A DNA stretch of 64,000 bases from positions 1,426,001 through 1,490,000 of the forward strand of contig NZ_CP047028.1 in NCBI RefSeq assembly GCF_009796865.1, given 5' to 3'. Each line of letters begins with the position of its first letter. The first letter of the stretch is position 1. Below, piece by piece: positions 38,942 to 48,635 of the stretch. The stretch comes from Formosa sp. L2A11 (lineage in GTDB: Bacteria > Bacteroidota > Bacteroidia > Flavobacteriales > Flavobacteriaceae). The translations under genes and the position numbers were made by a program. The notes beneath the pieces were generated by a model. The model had not been told where the DNA came from. It made no database searches and saw only the letters and a list, made by a program, of their open reading frames with translations.

Positions 38942-39505
38942 TTAAAAGGTGTAAACTTGTTTTGGTGTAACGCAATAATCTAAAGGAATGTCGCTGTCGT
39001 AAACATCAGAAATTTCAGCTTCAGCTTCAAAAAAAGATAATCCAATTTTTAGGGTTTCTGGGGGGCAAGCGTCTAAAAAACGATCGTAAAAACCTTTACC
39101 GTAACCAATTCTGTTTCCTGTTTTATCGAATGCTAATAGCGGAATAAAAACCACTTCAATACTAGAATCAGGAATAGGAATACCATCTATAGGTTCGGGA
39201 ATATTGTATGAGTTTTTCTTAATAGTAGTTGCGTCTGTAAGTAATACATGATGCATTAATCCTGTTTTGAAATCACTCTTAGAAATCACGATATTTTTAT
39301 CTTTCCCAGAGAGAATATTCAGAATAAATTCTGTGTTTACTTCCTTTTGTTCTTCAATAGTTAAAAAGATATGATAGAACGATTTGTCCCAAATAGGGAG
39401 CTTTAAAAGTTGGTTAGAAATGTCTATACTTAAATCGTCGCAAGCACCTATAGAAAGTGCTTTGCGTTTTGTTTTGTATAATGTGCGTAACTCAGATTTA
39501 GTCAT
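38942..39505 (-). CDS. 5-formyltetrahydrofolate cyclo-ligase
   Basis: 187 residues. It converts 5-formyl-THF to 5,10-methenyl-THF with ATP. Motifs seen are the N-terminal KSELRTLYKTKRKAL and the nucleotide/folate signature FIPLLAFDKTGNRIGYGKGF, then YDRFL. It is the last gene of a four-gene operon, three bases after the desuccinylase-like gene. The link between folate salvage and the RimK group is not obvious and may only reflect local gene packing. Confidence 0.93.
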   Translation of the reverse strand: MTKSELRTLYKTKRKALSIGACDDLSIDISNQLLKLPIWDKSFYHIFLTIEEQKEVNTEFILNILSGKDKNIVISKSDFKTGLMHHVLLTDATTIKKNSYNIPEPIDGIPIPDSSIEVVFIPLLAFDKTGNRIGYGKGFYDRFLDACPPETLKIGLSFFEAEAEISDVYDSDIPLDYCVTPKQVYTF

Positions 39506-39508
39506 GAA

Positions 39509-40480
39509 TTATTGTTTCAGTTTTCTTGTAATATGAAAAAGAGCATCGCCTTGGTACACAATCGGAGATTCGTTTACATTAATAATATATCCGCTTATTT
39601 CAGCTTTCACAAAATCATTAAATTTCCCATAAGGATCGGTAATGTTTCCTAAAATATCTCCTTTTTTTACTTTAGCAGACATTAAATCTAAAGTAGGTCT
39701 AAATAATCCAGAATAGTTTGCGCGTTGCCATCTGCTTTCTAAAATAAAAACACAAGGTTTCTTTGGCGGAGAGACTTTAAATTTTGTGTTTAGCATATTT
39801 AAGTGCGATAAAACACGCTTTGCTCCATTAACACCCGTTAATGTTACATTGGCATCTAAGTGAATAGATTTTCCGCCTTCAAAAAGCAACATAGGGATGC
39901 CTAATTTAGAGCACGTATAACGAAAGGATTTACTTAATGTTTTAGAATACATAACAAAAGGAGCACCGAAAGACCGGGCTAATTTATCTAATTCTAAATT
40001 ATTTTTTTCAATTCTAATTTGTGGAGCATTAAAACGTCCTGCGCCTCCTGTATGGAAATCGACTACATAATCTACAGAAGGAATTACTTCTTCAATTAAT
40101 TTGTAAGCTACTTGGCTAGCAAGCGAACCATTTTCACTTCCAGGGAAAACACGGTTTAAATCGCGGCCATCAGGAAATTCTCGTTTTAAGTTTATAAATC
40201 CAAAAATGTTAATCACAGGAATACAAATAATAGTTCCGCATTTGGGTTTATTAATGCCTTTAGCTATAATTTGTCTTACTATATCTACGCCATTAACTTC
40301 GTCTCCATGTATTCCAGCTGTAAATAAAACGGTTGGTCCTGGGCGTTTAGAGCGTTCTATAAAAACAGGGACATCTACACTGGAAGAGGTGTGTAAGTTG
40401 GCAACATCAAAACTGATTTCTGCACTTTCTCCTGGGAGAATTTTTTTACCTAAAACGTGTAAAATTTCCTTATTTATCAT
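39509..40480 (-). CDS. Succinylglutamate desuccinylase/aspartoacylase family zinc hydrolase
   Basis: 323 residues of the AstE/AspA M14-like family. Zinc ligands H58 and E61 lie in FTAGIHGDEVNG, the third likely ligand is in VDYVVDFHTGGAG, and GRDLNRVFPG is the conserved substrate-binding segment. The C-terminal part (KVKKGDILGNITDPYGK) is the barrel-like domain of the family. It sits between rimK and the cyclo-ligase with three-base gaps. Such hydrolases repeatedly neighbour rimK in Bacteroidota and Gammaproteobacteria, so a role in processing poly-glutamate tails or related amides is a fair inference, not proven. Confidence 0.9.
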   Translation of the reverse strand: MINKEILHVLGKKILPGESAEISFDVANLHTSSSVDVPVFIERSKRPGPTVLFTAGIHGDEVNGVDIVRQIIAKGINKPKCGTIICIPVINIFGFINLKREFPDGRDLNRVFPGSENGSLASQVAYKLIEEVIPSVDYVVDFHTGGAGRFNAPQIRIEKNNLELDKLARSFGAPFVMYSKTLSKSFRYTCSKLGIPMLLFEGGKSIHLDANVTLTGVNGAKRVLSHLNMLNTKFKVSPPKKPCVFILESRWQRANYSGLFRPTLDLMSAKVKKGDILGNITDPYGKFNDFVKAEISGYIINVNESPIVYQGDALFHITRKLKQ

Positions 40481-40483
40481 GCA

Positions 40484-41362
40484 TTATTTTTTTGCATTAC
40501 GCTCTATAAACGTAATGATGTTTTTTGCAATATTTTTACCTGTAGCAGCTTCTATGCCTTCTAATCCTGGGGTAGAATTTACTTCTAAAAGTAATGGACC
40601 ACGAGACGATTGTAACATATCTACACCACAAACAGGAAGTTTTAATGCCGAGGCCGCATTTATAGCTAATTTTAATTCTGCTTCATCTAATTTTATAATG
40701 TTTGCAGAACCACCACGGTGTAAGTTAGATCTAAATTCTCCTTCTTTTCCTTGGCGTTTCATTGCTCCAACCACTTGCCCGTCTACAATTAAAGCACGTA
40801 AATCGGCACCGTTTGCTTCTTTAATAAACTCTTGTACAATAACACGAGCTTGTAACCCATTAAAGGCTTCAAGTACAGATTCTGCTGCATTTTTAGTTTC
40901 GGCTAAAACCACACCTAAACCTTGAGTACCTTCTAGTAATTTAATAATTACAGGAGTTCCTCCAACATGGTTTATTACTTCTTCTACATCTCTAGAATAA
41001 TTTGTAAATACCGTTTTTGGCATACCAATTCCTGCTTTACTAAGGCGTTGTAAAGATCTTAATTTGTCTCTAGAACGTTGTATAGCGTCTGAAGTAACAA
41101 TGGTAAATACATTCATCATCTCGAACTGGCGTACTACAGCGCACCCATAAAAGGTAACCGAAGCACCCACGCGTGGGATAATAGCATCTACATAATCTAG
41201 GTAACGGTTTTTATAGAAAATGGTTGGCTTTTCTTTTTCTATAATAATGTCGCATTTTAGTGGATCGATAACTTCTATTTTGTGTCCACGTTTTTCTCCT
41301 TCTTCAACTAATCTGTCTGTGGAGTAAAGTTCTGCGTTTCTCGATAAAATTACAATATTCAT
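40484..41362 (-). CDS. rimK: RimK-type ATP-grasp glutamate ligase
   Basis: 292 residues. In E. coli RimK adds glutamates to the C-terminus of ribosomal protein S6. ATP-grasp features are [49 protein letters not shown] and [15 protein letters not shown]. The N-terminal [22 protein letters not shown] and [11 protein letters not shown] are RimK-specific. Its start overlaps the stop of the rimB-like gene (TAATG), which indicates translational coupling. Confidence 0.93.
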   Translation of the reverse strand: MNIVILSRNAELYSTDRLVEEGEKRGHKIEVIDPLKCDIIIEKEKPTIFYKNRYLDYVDAIIPRVGASVTFYGCAVVRQFEMMNVFTIVTSDAIQRSRDKLRSLQRLSKAGIGMPKTVFTNYSRDVEEVINHVGGTPVIIKLLEGTQGLGVVLAETKNAAESVLEAFNGLQARVIVQEFIKEANGADLRALIVDGQVVGAMKRQGKEGEFRSNLHRGGSANIIKLDEAELKLAINAASALKLPVCGVDMLQSSRGPLLLEVNSTPGLEGIEAATGKNIAKNIITFIERNAKK

Positions 41363-41784
41363 TAGCTTTTTAAATTAAATGATAAGTTTTGAAGATCTAC
41401 ATCGACTAGAAATTTTCGTTTTAAAAATTGTCTTCCAATAAGTACAGGGAATCTCATATCGTCTCTTGTGCTTAAAGTTAAGTTTATCTTATGTGTTTTA
41501 CCAAAAATTATGACTTCAGATTTTATTTTATATCTATTTTCTTTTATGCCATTACTACTTTTTACGTTTGTAAACGTATATTCTGTAAAGACAACTTCTT
41601 CACTACTAAAATTAGGGTGACCTTTACTGTAAAATATACAATGTAAGGTGTTATTTTCTTCTTTAATTTCGGAACAATGTATGGCAGAAGTATAAGCTCC
41701 TGTATCTATTTTTACATCTATATTAAACAAATCTAATTTAGGAAAATCAAATTTATCTACCCGACCTATATATTGTTTGTCCAT
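41362..41784 (-). CDS. RimB-like retropepsin-fold protein
   Basis: 140 residues of the family annotated as RimK-associated ATP-dependent zinc protease. The active-site-like DTG is at 27-29 ([20 protein letters not shown] segment, here [20 protein letters not shown]). A second signature, [19 protein letters not shown], closes the retropepsin-type barrel. Proteins of this kind (RimB) act with RimK in Pseudomonas to control S6 modification. It is first of the operon rimB-like, rimK, desuccinylase-like, cyclo-ligase. A promoter with -33 TTG and a -7 box lies just upstream. Confidence 0.88.
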   Translation of the reverse strand: MDKQYIGRVDKFDFPKLDLFNIDVKIDTGAYTSAIHCSEIKEENNTLHCIFYSKGHPNFSSEEVVFTEYTFTNVKSSNGIKENRYKIKSEVIIFGKTHKINLTLSTRDDMRFPVLIGRQFLKRKFLVDVDLQNLSFNLKS

Positions 41785-41800
41785 CTTGGTGTTAAAGTGC

Positions 41801-41830
41801 GAAAGATATTTAATGTTGAATAAAAAGCAA
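41801..41830 (-). promoter_or_regulatory. Promoter of the rimB-like operon
   Basis: On the minus strand TTG (41828-41830), 19 bases, then TATCTTTC (41801-41808), close to the TTG/TAnnTTTG elements of Bacteroidota. The -7 box ends 16 bases before the start codon. Confidence 0.5.
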
Positions 41831-41883
41831 CATATTATATGCTAAATTTTATACAATGAAAATAGGTTTTAATATTGTTGTAG

Positions 41884-41891
41884 TATATTTG
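41884..41891 (+). promoter_or_regulatory. -7 box TATATTTG directly before uvrC
   Basis: An exact TAnnTTTG match that ends four bases before the uvrC ATG, so the mRNA would be leaderless or nearly so. Confidence 0.5.
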
Positions 41892-41895
41892 ATTT

Positions 41896-43689
41896 ATGGA
41901 TGAAAACGCTTTACAAATTAAGCTAAAAACTTTGCCTAGTTCGCCTGGCGTGTATCAGTATTTTGATGCCAATGGGACTATAATTTATGTTGGAAAAGCA
42001 AAGAATTTAAAGAAGCGCGTATCGTCTTATTTTACAAAAACGCACGATAGTGGAAAAACTAGAGTGCTTGTAAAGAAAATAGCAGAGATTAAACATATTG
42101 TAGTCGAAACAGAAACAGATGCGTTGTTGTTAGAGAATAATTTAATTAAAAAACACCAACCTCGTTATAATGTACTGCTTAAAGACGATAAAACATATCC
42201 TTGGATTTGTATAAAGAAGGAACGTTTTCCGCGTGTGTTTTCTACACGAAGAGTAATAAAAGATGGTTCTGAGTATTTTGGACCATACACAAACTTTAAA
42301 ACCATACACACGCTTTTAGATTTAATAAAAGGCGTATATCCATTAAGAACATGTAATTACGATTTGTCTGAATCTAAAATAGACTCTGGGAAATATAAAG
42401 TTTGTTTAGAATATCATTTAGGGAATTGTAAAGGACCTTGTGAAGATTATGAAACTATTGAAGAATACGATAAAAACATTATCGCAATCCGAGAAATTTT
42501 AAAAGGAAACTTTAAAGATTCTTTACATCAGTTTAAAAGCCAGATGAAACAATTGGCAGCCGATTTACATTTTGAGGAAGCCCAAAAAGTTAAAGAAAAG
42601 ATAGAGGTTTTAGAAAATTATCAGGCAAAATCTACAATTGTAAATCCTAAAATAAGCAATGTAGATGTGTTTTCTATTATGAGCGATGAAGGTTTTGGTT
42701 ATGTTAATTTTCTTCAGTTATCCTATGGTTCTATTATTCGTTCTCATACTTTAGAAGTTAAGAAAAAACTTGATGAAACCGATAAGCATTTATTAGAATT
42801 AGCGATTACAGAAATTCGTCAGCGTTTTAATTCTAATTCAAAAGAAATATATGTACCTTTTAAAGTAAGTTTAGGAGAAGATGTTAGGGTGACGGTTCCG
42901 CAATTAGGAGATAAAAAACGCATTTTAGACTTGTCGTTACGTAATGCAAAATATTACCGCATGGAGCGTTTTAAGCAAATTAAAATTACAGATCCAGATC
43001 GGCATGTAAATCGCATTATGGCACAAATGAAAACAGATTTGCGTTTACATGAAGAACCGCGACATATAGAATGTTTTGATAACTCGAATATTCAAGGAAC
43101 AAACCCCGTTGCAGCTTGTGTGGTTTTTAAAGATGGTAAACCTAGTAAAAAAGATTATAGACATTTTAATATAAAAACCGTTATAGGCCCAGATGATTTT
43201 GCATCTATGGAAGAAGTGGTTTTTAGACGCTACAAGCGTTTATTAGAAGAACAGCAACCTTTACCGCAACTTATAATTATAGATGGAGGAAAAGGGCAAT
43301 TGTCTTCTGCTTTAAATGCTTTAGGAGATTTAGGTTTACGTGGAAAAATTGCAATAATTGGTATTGCAAAGCGTTTAGAAGAATTGTTCTATCCGGACGA
43401 TCCTATACCGCTGTATTTAGATAAGAAAAGTGAAACCCTAAAAATTATTCAGCAGCTTAGAAACGAAGCACATAGATTTGGTATAGAACACCATAGAAAT
43501 AGGCGTAGTAAAGGGGCTCTGAATACAGAATTAGAAACCATTCCTGGTATTGGAGAAAAAACAATTGTAGAATTATTAAGTCATTTTAAATCTGTAAAAC
43601 GAATTTCTAATGCATCTTTAAAAGATTTAGAAGCTGTGGTAGGTTTCTCTAGGGCAAATAAAATTTTTAATCATTATCATACCTCATAA
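41896..43689 (+). CDS. uvrC: Excinuclease ABC subunit C
   Basis: 597 residues. UvrC makes both incisions in nucleotide excision repair. The N-terminal GIY-YIG nuclease is seen as SPGVYQYFDANGTIIYVGKA. The UVR motif for UvrB binding is HFEEAQKVKEKIEVLENY, the RNase H-like second nuclease is at HIECFDNSNIQGTNPVAACVVF with IIIDGGKGQLSSA, and a C-terminal helix-hairpin-helix is present (ETIPGIGEKTIVELLSHF). Four bases separate it from the patatin-BamA gene downstream. Confidence 0.97.
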   Translation: MDENALQIKLKTLPSSPGVYQYFDANGTIIYVGKAKNLKKRVSSYFTKTHDSGKTRVLVKKIAEIKHIVVETETDALLLENNLIKKHQPRYNVLLKDDKTYPWICIKKERFPRVFSTRRVIKDGSEYFGPYTNFKTIHTLLDLIKGVYPLRTCNYDLSESKIDSGKYKVCLEYHLGNCKGPCEDYETIEEYDKNIIAIREILKGNFKDSLHQFKSQMKQLAADLHFEEAQKVKEKIEVLENYQAKSTIVNPKISNVDVFSIMSDEGFGYVNFLQLSYGSIIRSHTLEVKKKLDETDKHLLELAITEIRQRFNSNSKEIYVPFKVSLGEDVRVTVPQLGDKKRILDLSLRNAKYYRMERFKQIKITDPDRHVNRIMAQMKTDLRLHEEPRHIECFDNSNIQGTNPVAACVVFKDGKPSKKDYRHFNIKTVIGPDDFASMEEVVFRRYKRLLEEQQPLPQLIIIDGGKGQLSSALNALGDLGLRGKIAIIGIAKRLEELFYPDDPIPLYLDKKSETLKIIQQLRNEAHRFGIEHHRNRRSKGALNTELETIPGIGEKTIVELLSHFKSVKRISNASLKDLEAVVGFSRANKIFNHYHTS

Positions 43690-43693
43690 TTAC

Positions 43694-45922
43694 ATGCGCG
43701 TAATTTTATTTTTTAGTATTATTTTTATGAGTGTTTTTGTTCATGCTCAAGAACAAAAAAGCCCATCTGTTAAGGATGTAAAAGTTGGACTTGTTTTAAG
43801 TGGTGGCGGGGCAAAAGGATTAGCACACATTGGAGTACTTAAGGTTTTAGATAGTTTAGGTGTTCGTGTAGATTATGTTGCGGGAACAAGCATGGGTGCT
43901 ATTATAGGGTCGCTTTATGCTTCTGGGTATTCTGGAATAGAAATAGATTCTATTTTTAAAACTATAAATTTCGATAATATTATTATTGATAATATTCCGC
44001 GTGAAGCCAAAACGTTTTACGAACGAGAAAATTCTGAACGTTATGCTTTAACCTTGCCGTTCGATGGTTTTAAACTGCGTTTGCCAACCGCATTATCTCG
44101 CGGACAAAATACATTTAATTTGCTGTCTGAACTTACGCTGCATGTAAAAGATATTTCCGATTTTAGTAAGTTGCCTGTTCCGTTTTTCTGTATGACTACA
44201 AATATAGAAACCGGTAAAGCAGTGCAGTTGGGGCATGGTAATTTGGCTCAAGCCGTTATGGCAAGTGGCGCTTTGCCAACATTATTTCAGCCCGTTAATA
44301 TAGATGGTGAATTGTATATAGATGGTGGTGTAATTAATAATTATCCTTTAGACGAAATGAAGGCTAAAGGCGTAGATTTAATTATAGGAGTAGATGTTCA
44401 GGATGAATTATCTAAAGGGAAGGACTTAAAATCTGCTACAGAAATTTTATATCAAATTCAGAATTATAAAACGCTTAGTGATATGGTTCAGAAAGTTAAA
44501 AACACAGATGTTTATATAAAACCAGATATTACAAATTTTAATGTTGTTTCTTTTGATGAAGGTGAAGAAATTATACACAATGGCGATTTAGCTGCAAATA
44601 AGCATATAGAAGAATTAAAAGATATAGTAAAAAAACAGCGTACTCATTTTGTAAAAAAACCACAAATAAAACATCTAGATTCTATTTCTATTAATAGTAT
44701 TCAGGTTAATGGTAACAATAACTATTCTCGAGCTTATGTTTTAGGAAAATTAAAATTAAAGAGTAATTCGTATGTTAGTTATAAAGACTTTTCTGATGGC
44801 GTAAACAACTTAGTCGCAACCAATAACTTCGATAATTTTACTTACGATTTAAAACCAGATAAAAGAAAACAAGGCTACGATTTAATTACAAATGTTACAG
44901 AAAGCGATAAGAAAACGGCGCTTAAATTGGCTTTACATTACGACGATTTGTATAAGAGTGCAGCCTTGGTAAATATAACGACTAAGCATCTTTTAACAGA
45001 TAGTGATGTGATGTCTTTCGATCTTATTTTAGGAGATAATTTGCGTTATAATTTTGAGTATTATATAGATAAAGGGTTTTATTGGAGCATAGGTTTGCGG
45101 TCTCGATATAATCAGTTTAATAAAAATGTTGCTGCAGATATACTTTTAAGGGAAGACCTTGGGGTGAATAAGATCGATGTAGAGTTAAAAGATCTTACCA
45201 ATCAATTTTATATCCAGACTCAGTTTTTAAGTGATATGGTGCTTAGTTTGGGGGCAGAACATAAGTATTTAAAAGTCTCTTCTGAAACAATTGTAGAAAC
45301 ACCAGAATCGTCAGAAAGTACGTTTGAAAATAGAAACTATTTTAGTGGTTTTGCAAAGATGAATTATGATTCTTACGATAATAAATACTTTCCAAAATCG
45401 GGATTTTATTTTAATGGAGATTTTCATTTGTATTTTTATGGTTCTGATGGCGATGCAGATTTCGGTCAATTCTCTATTGCGAAAGCAGATATTGGTTATG
45501 CATTTAAAATAAGTAATAAATTTTCTGTAAGTATTTTATCTGAAGGTGGGTTTAGTATAGGAGGTTACGAGAGTCCGTTTTTAAATTTCGCCATAGGTGG
45601 ATATGGAGGGAATTTAATTAATAATATTAAAAGTTTTTATGGTTACGATTGGTTGTCTGTTTCCGGAGATGGCTTTGTAAAAAGTACCTTTAAAATAGAT
45701 TATGAGTTTTCAAAAAATCATCATCTTATAGCTGCTGCAAATTATGCGAATATAGAAGATGGTCTTTTCGATTCAGGAGAGTGGATTACGTCTCCAGATT
45801 ATTCTGGTTACGCGCTTGGCTATGGCTGGGATTCTTTCTTAGGCCCGGTAGAAGCTACTTATTCGTTTTCTCCAGAAACTAATTCAAGTATTTGGTTTTT
45901 TAATATCGGATTTTGGTTCTAG
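43694..45922 (+). CDS. Patatin-like phospholipase with BamA-type barrel (PlpD-like)
   Basis: 742 residues with a signal peptide (MRVILFFSIIFMSVFVHAQ). The patatin domain (about 30-320) has the oxyanion loop SGGGAKG, the nucleophile Ser66 in GTSMG and the catalytic Asp210 in DGGVINNYP. A single POTRA-like module (about 335-405) follows, then a 16-strand-type surface-antigen/BamA barrel ending in FWF. This architecture is that of type Vd autotransporters such as PlpD, in which the lipase is carried through or held at the outer membrane. It follows uvrC closely but has no functional link to it. Confidence 0.92.
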   Translation: MRVILFFSIIFMSVFVHAQEQKSPSVKDVKVGLVLSGGGAKGLAHIGVLKVLDSLGVRVDYVAGTSMGAIIGSLYASGYSGIEIDSIFKTINFDNIIIDNIPREAKTFYERENSERYALTLPFDGFKLRLPTALSRGQNTFNLLSELTLHVKDISDFSKLPVPFFCMTTNIETGKAVQLGHGNLAQAVMASGALPTLFQPVNIDGELYIDGGVINNYPLDEMKAKGVDLIIGVDVQDELSKGKDLKSATEILYQIQNYKTLSDMVQKVKNTDVYIKPDITNFNVVSFDEGEEIIHNGDLAANKHIEELKDIVKKQRTHFVKKPQIKHLDSISINSIQVNGNNNYSRAYVLGKLKLKSNSYVSYKDFSDGVNNLVATNNFDNFTYDLKPDKRKQGYDLITNVTESDKKTALKLALHYDDLYKSAALVNITTKHLLTDSDVMSFDLILGDNLRYNFEYYIDKGFYWSIGLRSRYNQFNKNVAADILLREDLGVNKIDVELKDLTNQFYIQTQFLSDMVLSLGAEHKYLKVSSETIVETPESSESTFENRNYFSGFAKMNYDSYDNKYFPKSGFYFNGDFHLYFYGSDGDADFGQFSIAKADIGYAFKISNKFSVSILSEGGFSIGGYESPFLNFAIGGYGGNLINNIKSFYGYDWLSVSGDGFVKSTFKIDYEFSKNHHLIAAANYANIEDGLFDSGEWITSPDYSGYALGYGWDSFLGPVEATYSFSPETNSSIWFFNIGFWF

Positions 45923-46146
45923 CTGTTGCTAATTAATTCAAAAAGAAGTATTTTAATATGTTTCCAGAATCTTAGTAAATAATAAAAATTGACTTAACAC
46001 ATATATAATGATTTAAAAACAAAAAGACTATTGCTAATTTCTATGGAGTTTTTTTTCTTTTAATATATTTGGAATAGAAATTGTTATTAGATGGTTCAAG
46101 AACAACTAAAACAGCAGAACCTTTAGTTGCAATTAAGAAAACAAAT

Positions 46147-46932
46147 ATGAAAAAATTTTATATCATTTTATTTCTAATTAGTAGTACTACGCTTAATCTT
46201 AAGGCGCAGAACAAAAGTGCTTTTGATGCGGGAGAATGGTTTAAATTTGAAATGAGTTATAGTGGTTTTTTTAAGGCTGGTTATACCACTATAGAAGTAA
46301 AAGATAATTATTATAAAGGTACGCCTGTATATCATATAATTGGAAAAGGTTGGACTACTGGTGCTATAAAATGGTTTTTTAAGGTTGAAGATCGCTATGA
46401 AACCTACATTGATAAAAAAGATAATTCTCCGTATAAGTTTGTTAGAAAGATAGACGAGGGTGGGCACACTAAAAATATAGAAATAGAGTTCGATAAATCT
46501 CAGAATAAAGCCTTTGTACACAATAAAAAAAAGAATACACGTAAAACCATAAACACAAAGTCTGATGTTCAGGATATGGTATCTACATTCTATTATTTAC
46601 GAAATAAACTCGATATTAAAAGTCTTAAAAAGAATGACGAGATAAGTGTAAATATGTTTTTCGATGAAGAAAACTATCCTTTCAGGTTAAAGTATTTGGG
46701 AGAAGAAATTATAGAAACCGAGTTTGGTAATATTGCATCTTTAAAATTTAGGCCCTATGTAATGGCAGGTCGTGTGTTTAAAGAAGAAGAAAGCTTGACA
46801 CTTTGGGTGTCTAACGATGAAAATAAATTACCATTACGAGTAAAAGCAGATTTAGCTGTTGGGTCTTTACGTGCAGATTTAACGGCTTTTAAAGGTCTCA
46901 TTCATCCGTTTAAGATTATAGCAAAACCATAA
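46147..46932 (+). CDS. DUF3108 domain protein, secreted
   Basis: 261 residues from the ATG at 46147; the open frame extends 22 codons upstream, but only this start gives a signal peptide (MKKFYIILFLISSTTLNLKAQ). The mature protein matches DUF3108 (FDAGEWFKFEMSYSGFFKAGYTTIEV; VQDMVSTFYYLRNKLD; LTLWVSNDENKLPLRVKADL), a periplasmic lipocalin-like beta barrel of unknown role. It stands alone, 224 bases after the patatin gene. Confidence 0.85.
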   Translation: MKKFYIILFLISSTTLNLKAQNKSAFDAGEWFKFEMSYSGFFKAGYTTIEVKDNYYKGTPVYHIIGKGWTTGAIKWFFKVEDRYETYIDKKDNSPYKFVRKIDEGGHTKNIEIEFDKSQNKAFVHNKKKNTRKTINTKSDVQDMVSTFYYLRNKLDIKSLKKNDEISVNMFFDEENYPFRLKYLGEEIIETEFGNIASLKFRPYVMAGRVFKEEESLTLWVSNDENKLPLRVKADLAVGSLRADLTAFKGLIHPFKIIAKP

Positions 46933-47322
46933 TTAGAAACACTTTTTTTGATTTCTAAATTCAAAAAAACAAAGACTTCCTGAATAAAATAATTTAACGT
47001 TAGGCTAAATATAGCTGCTAGATGTGTTCTTTTTAGACGCAACTTTAAATAGATGGTGGTAAAGTGCTTAAATCATGTGCTTGGTCTGTATATTAACATT
47101 TTTTGGGGACTATAACCATGATGAATTTATTAATTTAGCGAAATTATAAAATAGGCATAATCTTTGTCCAATATTTTTGCTATTGTTTAAGGAAGAAAAG
47201 AACAATATAGGTTATTAAATATTGTGTTTAAAAGGACATTAGGTTTAGCCTGAATTTTGAAGAGTAGTAAGGCTCAATTCAAAAAAAAAATCAAATTAAA
47301 AGAAAAATATTTTTCCAGATTT
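46933..47322. other. 390-base intergenic region before the M23 peptidase gene
   Basis: AT-rich, with no convincing gene. A TATTTTTG box (47172-47179) could be the -7 element for the M23-pgi operon, leaving a leader of about 140 bases. A 7-bp inverted repeat (TTAGAAA...TTTCTAA) directly after the DUF3108 stop lacks a T run. I recognise no structured RNA. Confidence 0.4.
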
Positions 47323-48633
47323 ATGGACCAAACAAGAATGAGAAGATTGGTGAAGGGGTGTGCAATTATTTTTGCAGTTTCACTAGGGTTAACAAGTTGT
47401 AAAGATAAACCTAAACAAGAATTAGAAACAGATTTAGCTATAGCGGAAAATATAGCAGAACCTGATGTTTATGAATTTGGTTTTAATTTAAACGACTTTA
47501 TTGTAAAACGTGATACTGTTAAATCTGGAGATAGTTTCGGTCAGATTTTAGAACGTAATAATATTGGGTTTTCTAAAATTTATAAAATTGCAGAAAAAAC
47601 TAGAGATAGTTTCGATATTAGAAAAATTCAAATAGGAAAGCCTTACACTTTACTTTGTGCCAAAGATTCTTTAGAAACACCTAAGTGTTTCATTTATCAG
47701 CCAAACAAAGAAGAATATGTTGTGGTGAACTTCCAAGATTCCATTCATGCTTATACAAGCAGAAAACCTATTAAATACGTAGAAAAGGAATACTCTGGAA
47801 TTATTAAGAGTAATATTTCTCAGACATTAGCAGACGATGGTTTAAGTTTAATTTTAGCATATAAAATGTCTGACATTTATGCTTGGACTATAGATTTTAC
47901 AAGACTTCAAAAAGGAGATCGTTTTAAAGTTATTTATACAGATAAATATATAGACGACACTATTTATGCCGGAATAGAAAAAATAAAAGCAGCTTATTTT
48001 CTGCACAATACAGAGCCTTTTTATGCTTTTGAATATGAAACAGATACCGTTAATGGTACTGTAGATTTTTATAACGAAGAAGCTAAAACATTACGACGTG
48101 CATTTTTAAAAGCTCCAGTAGAGTATAAGCGTATTTCGTCTCGTTTTAATTTAAATAGAAAACTTGCATTGTATGGTAACAGAGTGCGCGCACATAAAGG
48201 AACAGACTTTGCTGCTAGTATTGGAACCCCAATTGTAGCTACCGCAAATGGAGTCGTAACTAAATCTAGTTATACCGGAGGAAATGGAAATTATGTAAAA
48301 ATTCGTCATAATAAAGTTTACGAAACACAATACCTTCATATGCAAAAACGAAAAGTTAAAGTTGGCGATTTTGTGAAACAAGGAGATGTTATAGGCTGGG
48401 TTGGTATGACAGGACATACAACCGGACCGCATGTGTGTTACCGTTTCTGGAAAAATGGCGTGCAAGTAGATCCGTTTAAGCAAAAATTACCAGCGGCCGA
48501 ACCGATTTCTGAAGACTTAAAAGACAATTATTTACAGTATATTAAACCTATCAAAATTCAGATGGATGCAATTCCTTTATTAGAAGGAAACAAACTAGAA
48601 GAAGAACAAAATTTAATAACACAAGCATATTAA
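47323..48633 (+). CDS. M23 peptidoglycan metallopeptidase lipoprotein
   Basis: 436 residues from the ATG at 47323 (a second ATG at 47338 is also possible). The lipobox is LTSC with Cys26. An OapA/LysM-like N-terminal region ([20 protein letters not shown]) precedes the LytM domain. Zinc ligands H291 and D295 are in [11 protein letters not shown]. The usual H-x-H of the family reads H370-V-C372 ([10 protein letters not shown]), so a Cys replaces the metal-binding His; from memory this variant is common in related Bacteroidota proteins. It probably cleaves peptidoglycan cross-links during growth. pgi starts two bases after it. Confidence 0.9.
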   Translation: MDQTRMRRLVKGCAIIFAVSLGLTSCKDKPKQELETDLAIAENIAEPDVYEFGFNLNDFIVKRDTVKSGDSFGQILERNNIGFSKIYKIAEKTRDSFDIRKIQIGKPYTLLCAKDSLETPKCFIYQPNKEEYVVVNFQDSIHAYTSRKPIKYVEKEYSGIIKSNISQTLADDGLSLILAYKMSDIYAWTIDFTRLQKGDRFKVIYTDKYIDDTIYAGIEKIKAAYFLHNTEPFYAFEYETDTVNGTVDFYNEEAKTLRRAFLKAPVEYKRISSRFNLNRKLALYGNRVRAHKGTDFAASIGTPIVATANGVVTKSSYTGGNGNYVKIRHNKVYETQYLHMQKRKVKVGDFVKQGDVIGWVGMTGHTTGPHVCYRFWKNGVQVDPFKQKLPAAEPISEDLKDNYLQYIKPIKIQMDAIPLLEGNKLEEEQNLITQAY

Positions 48634-48635
48634 TT

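Noticed and set aside
40206..40925. 239-codon plus-strand frame opposite rimK and the desuccinylase-like gene
   Set aside because: It is antisense to two well-supported genes, with Pro/Ser/Thr-rich composition typical of mirrored codon bias and no family resemblance.
46933..46965. TTAGAAA...TTTCTAA hairpin after the DUF3108 gene
   Set aside because: The stem is short and not followed by a T run, so it was not called a terminator.
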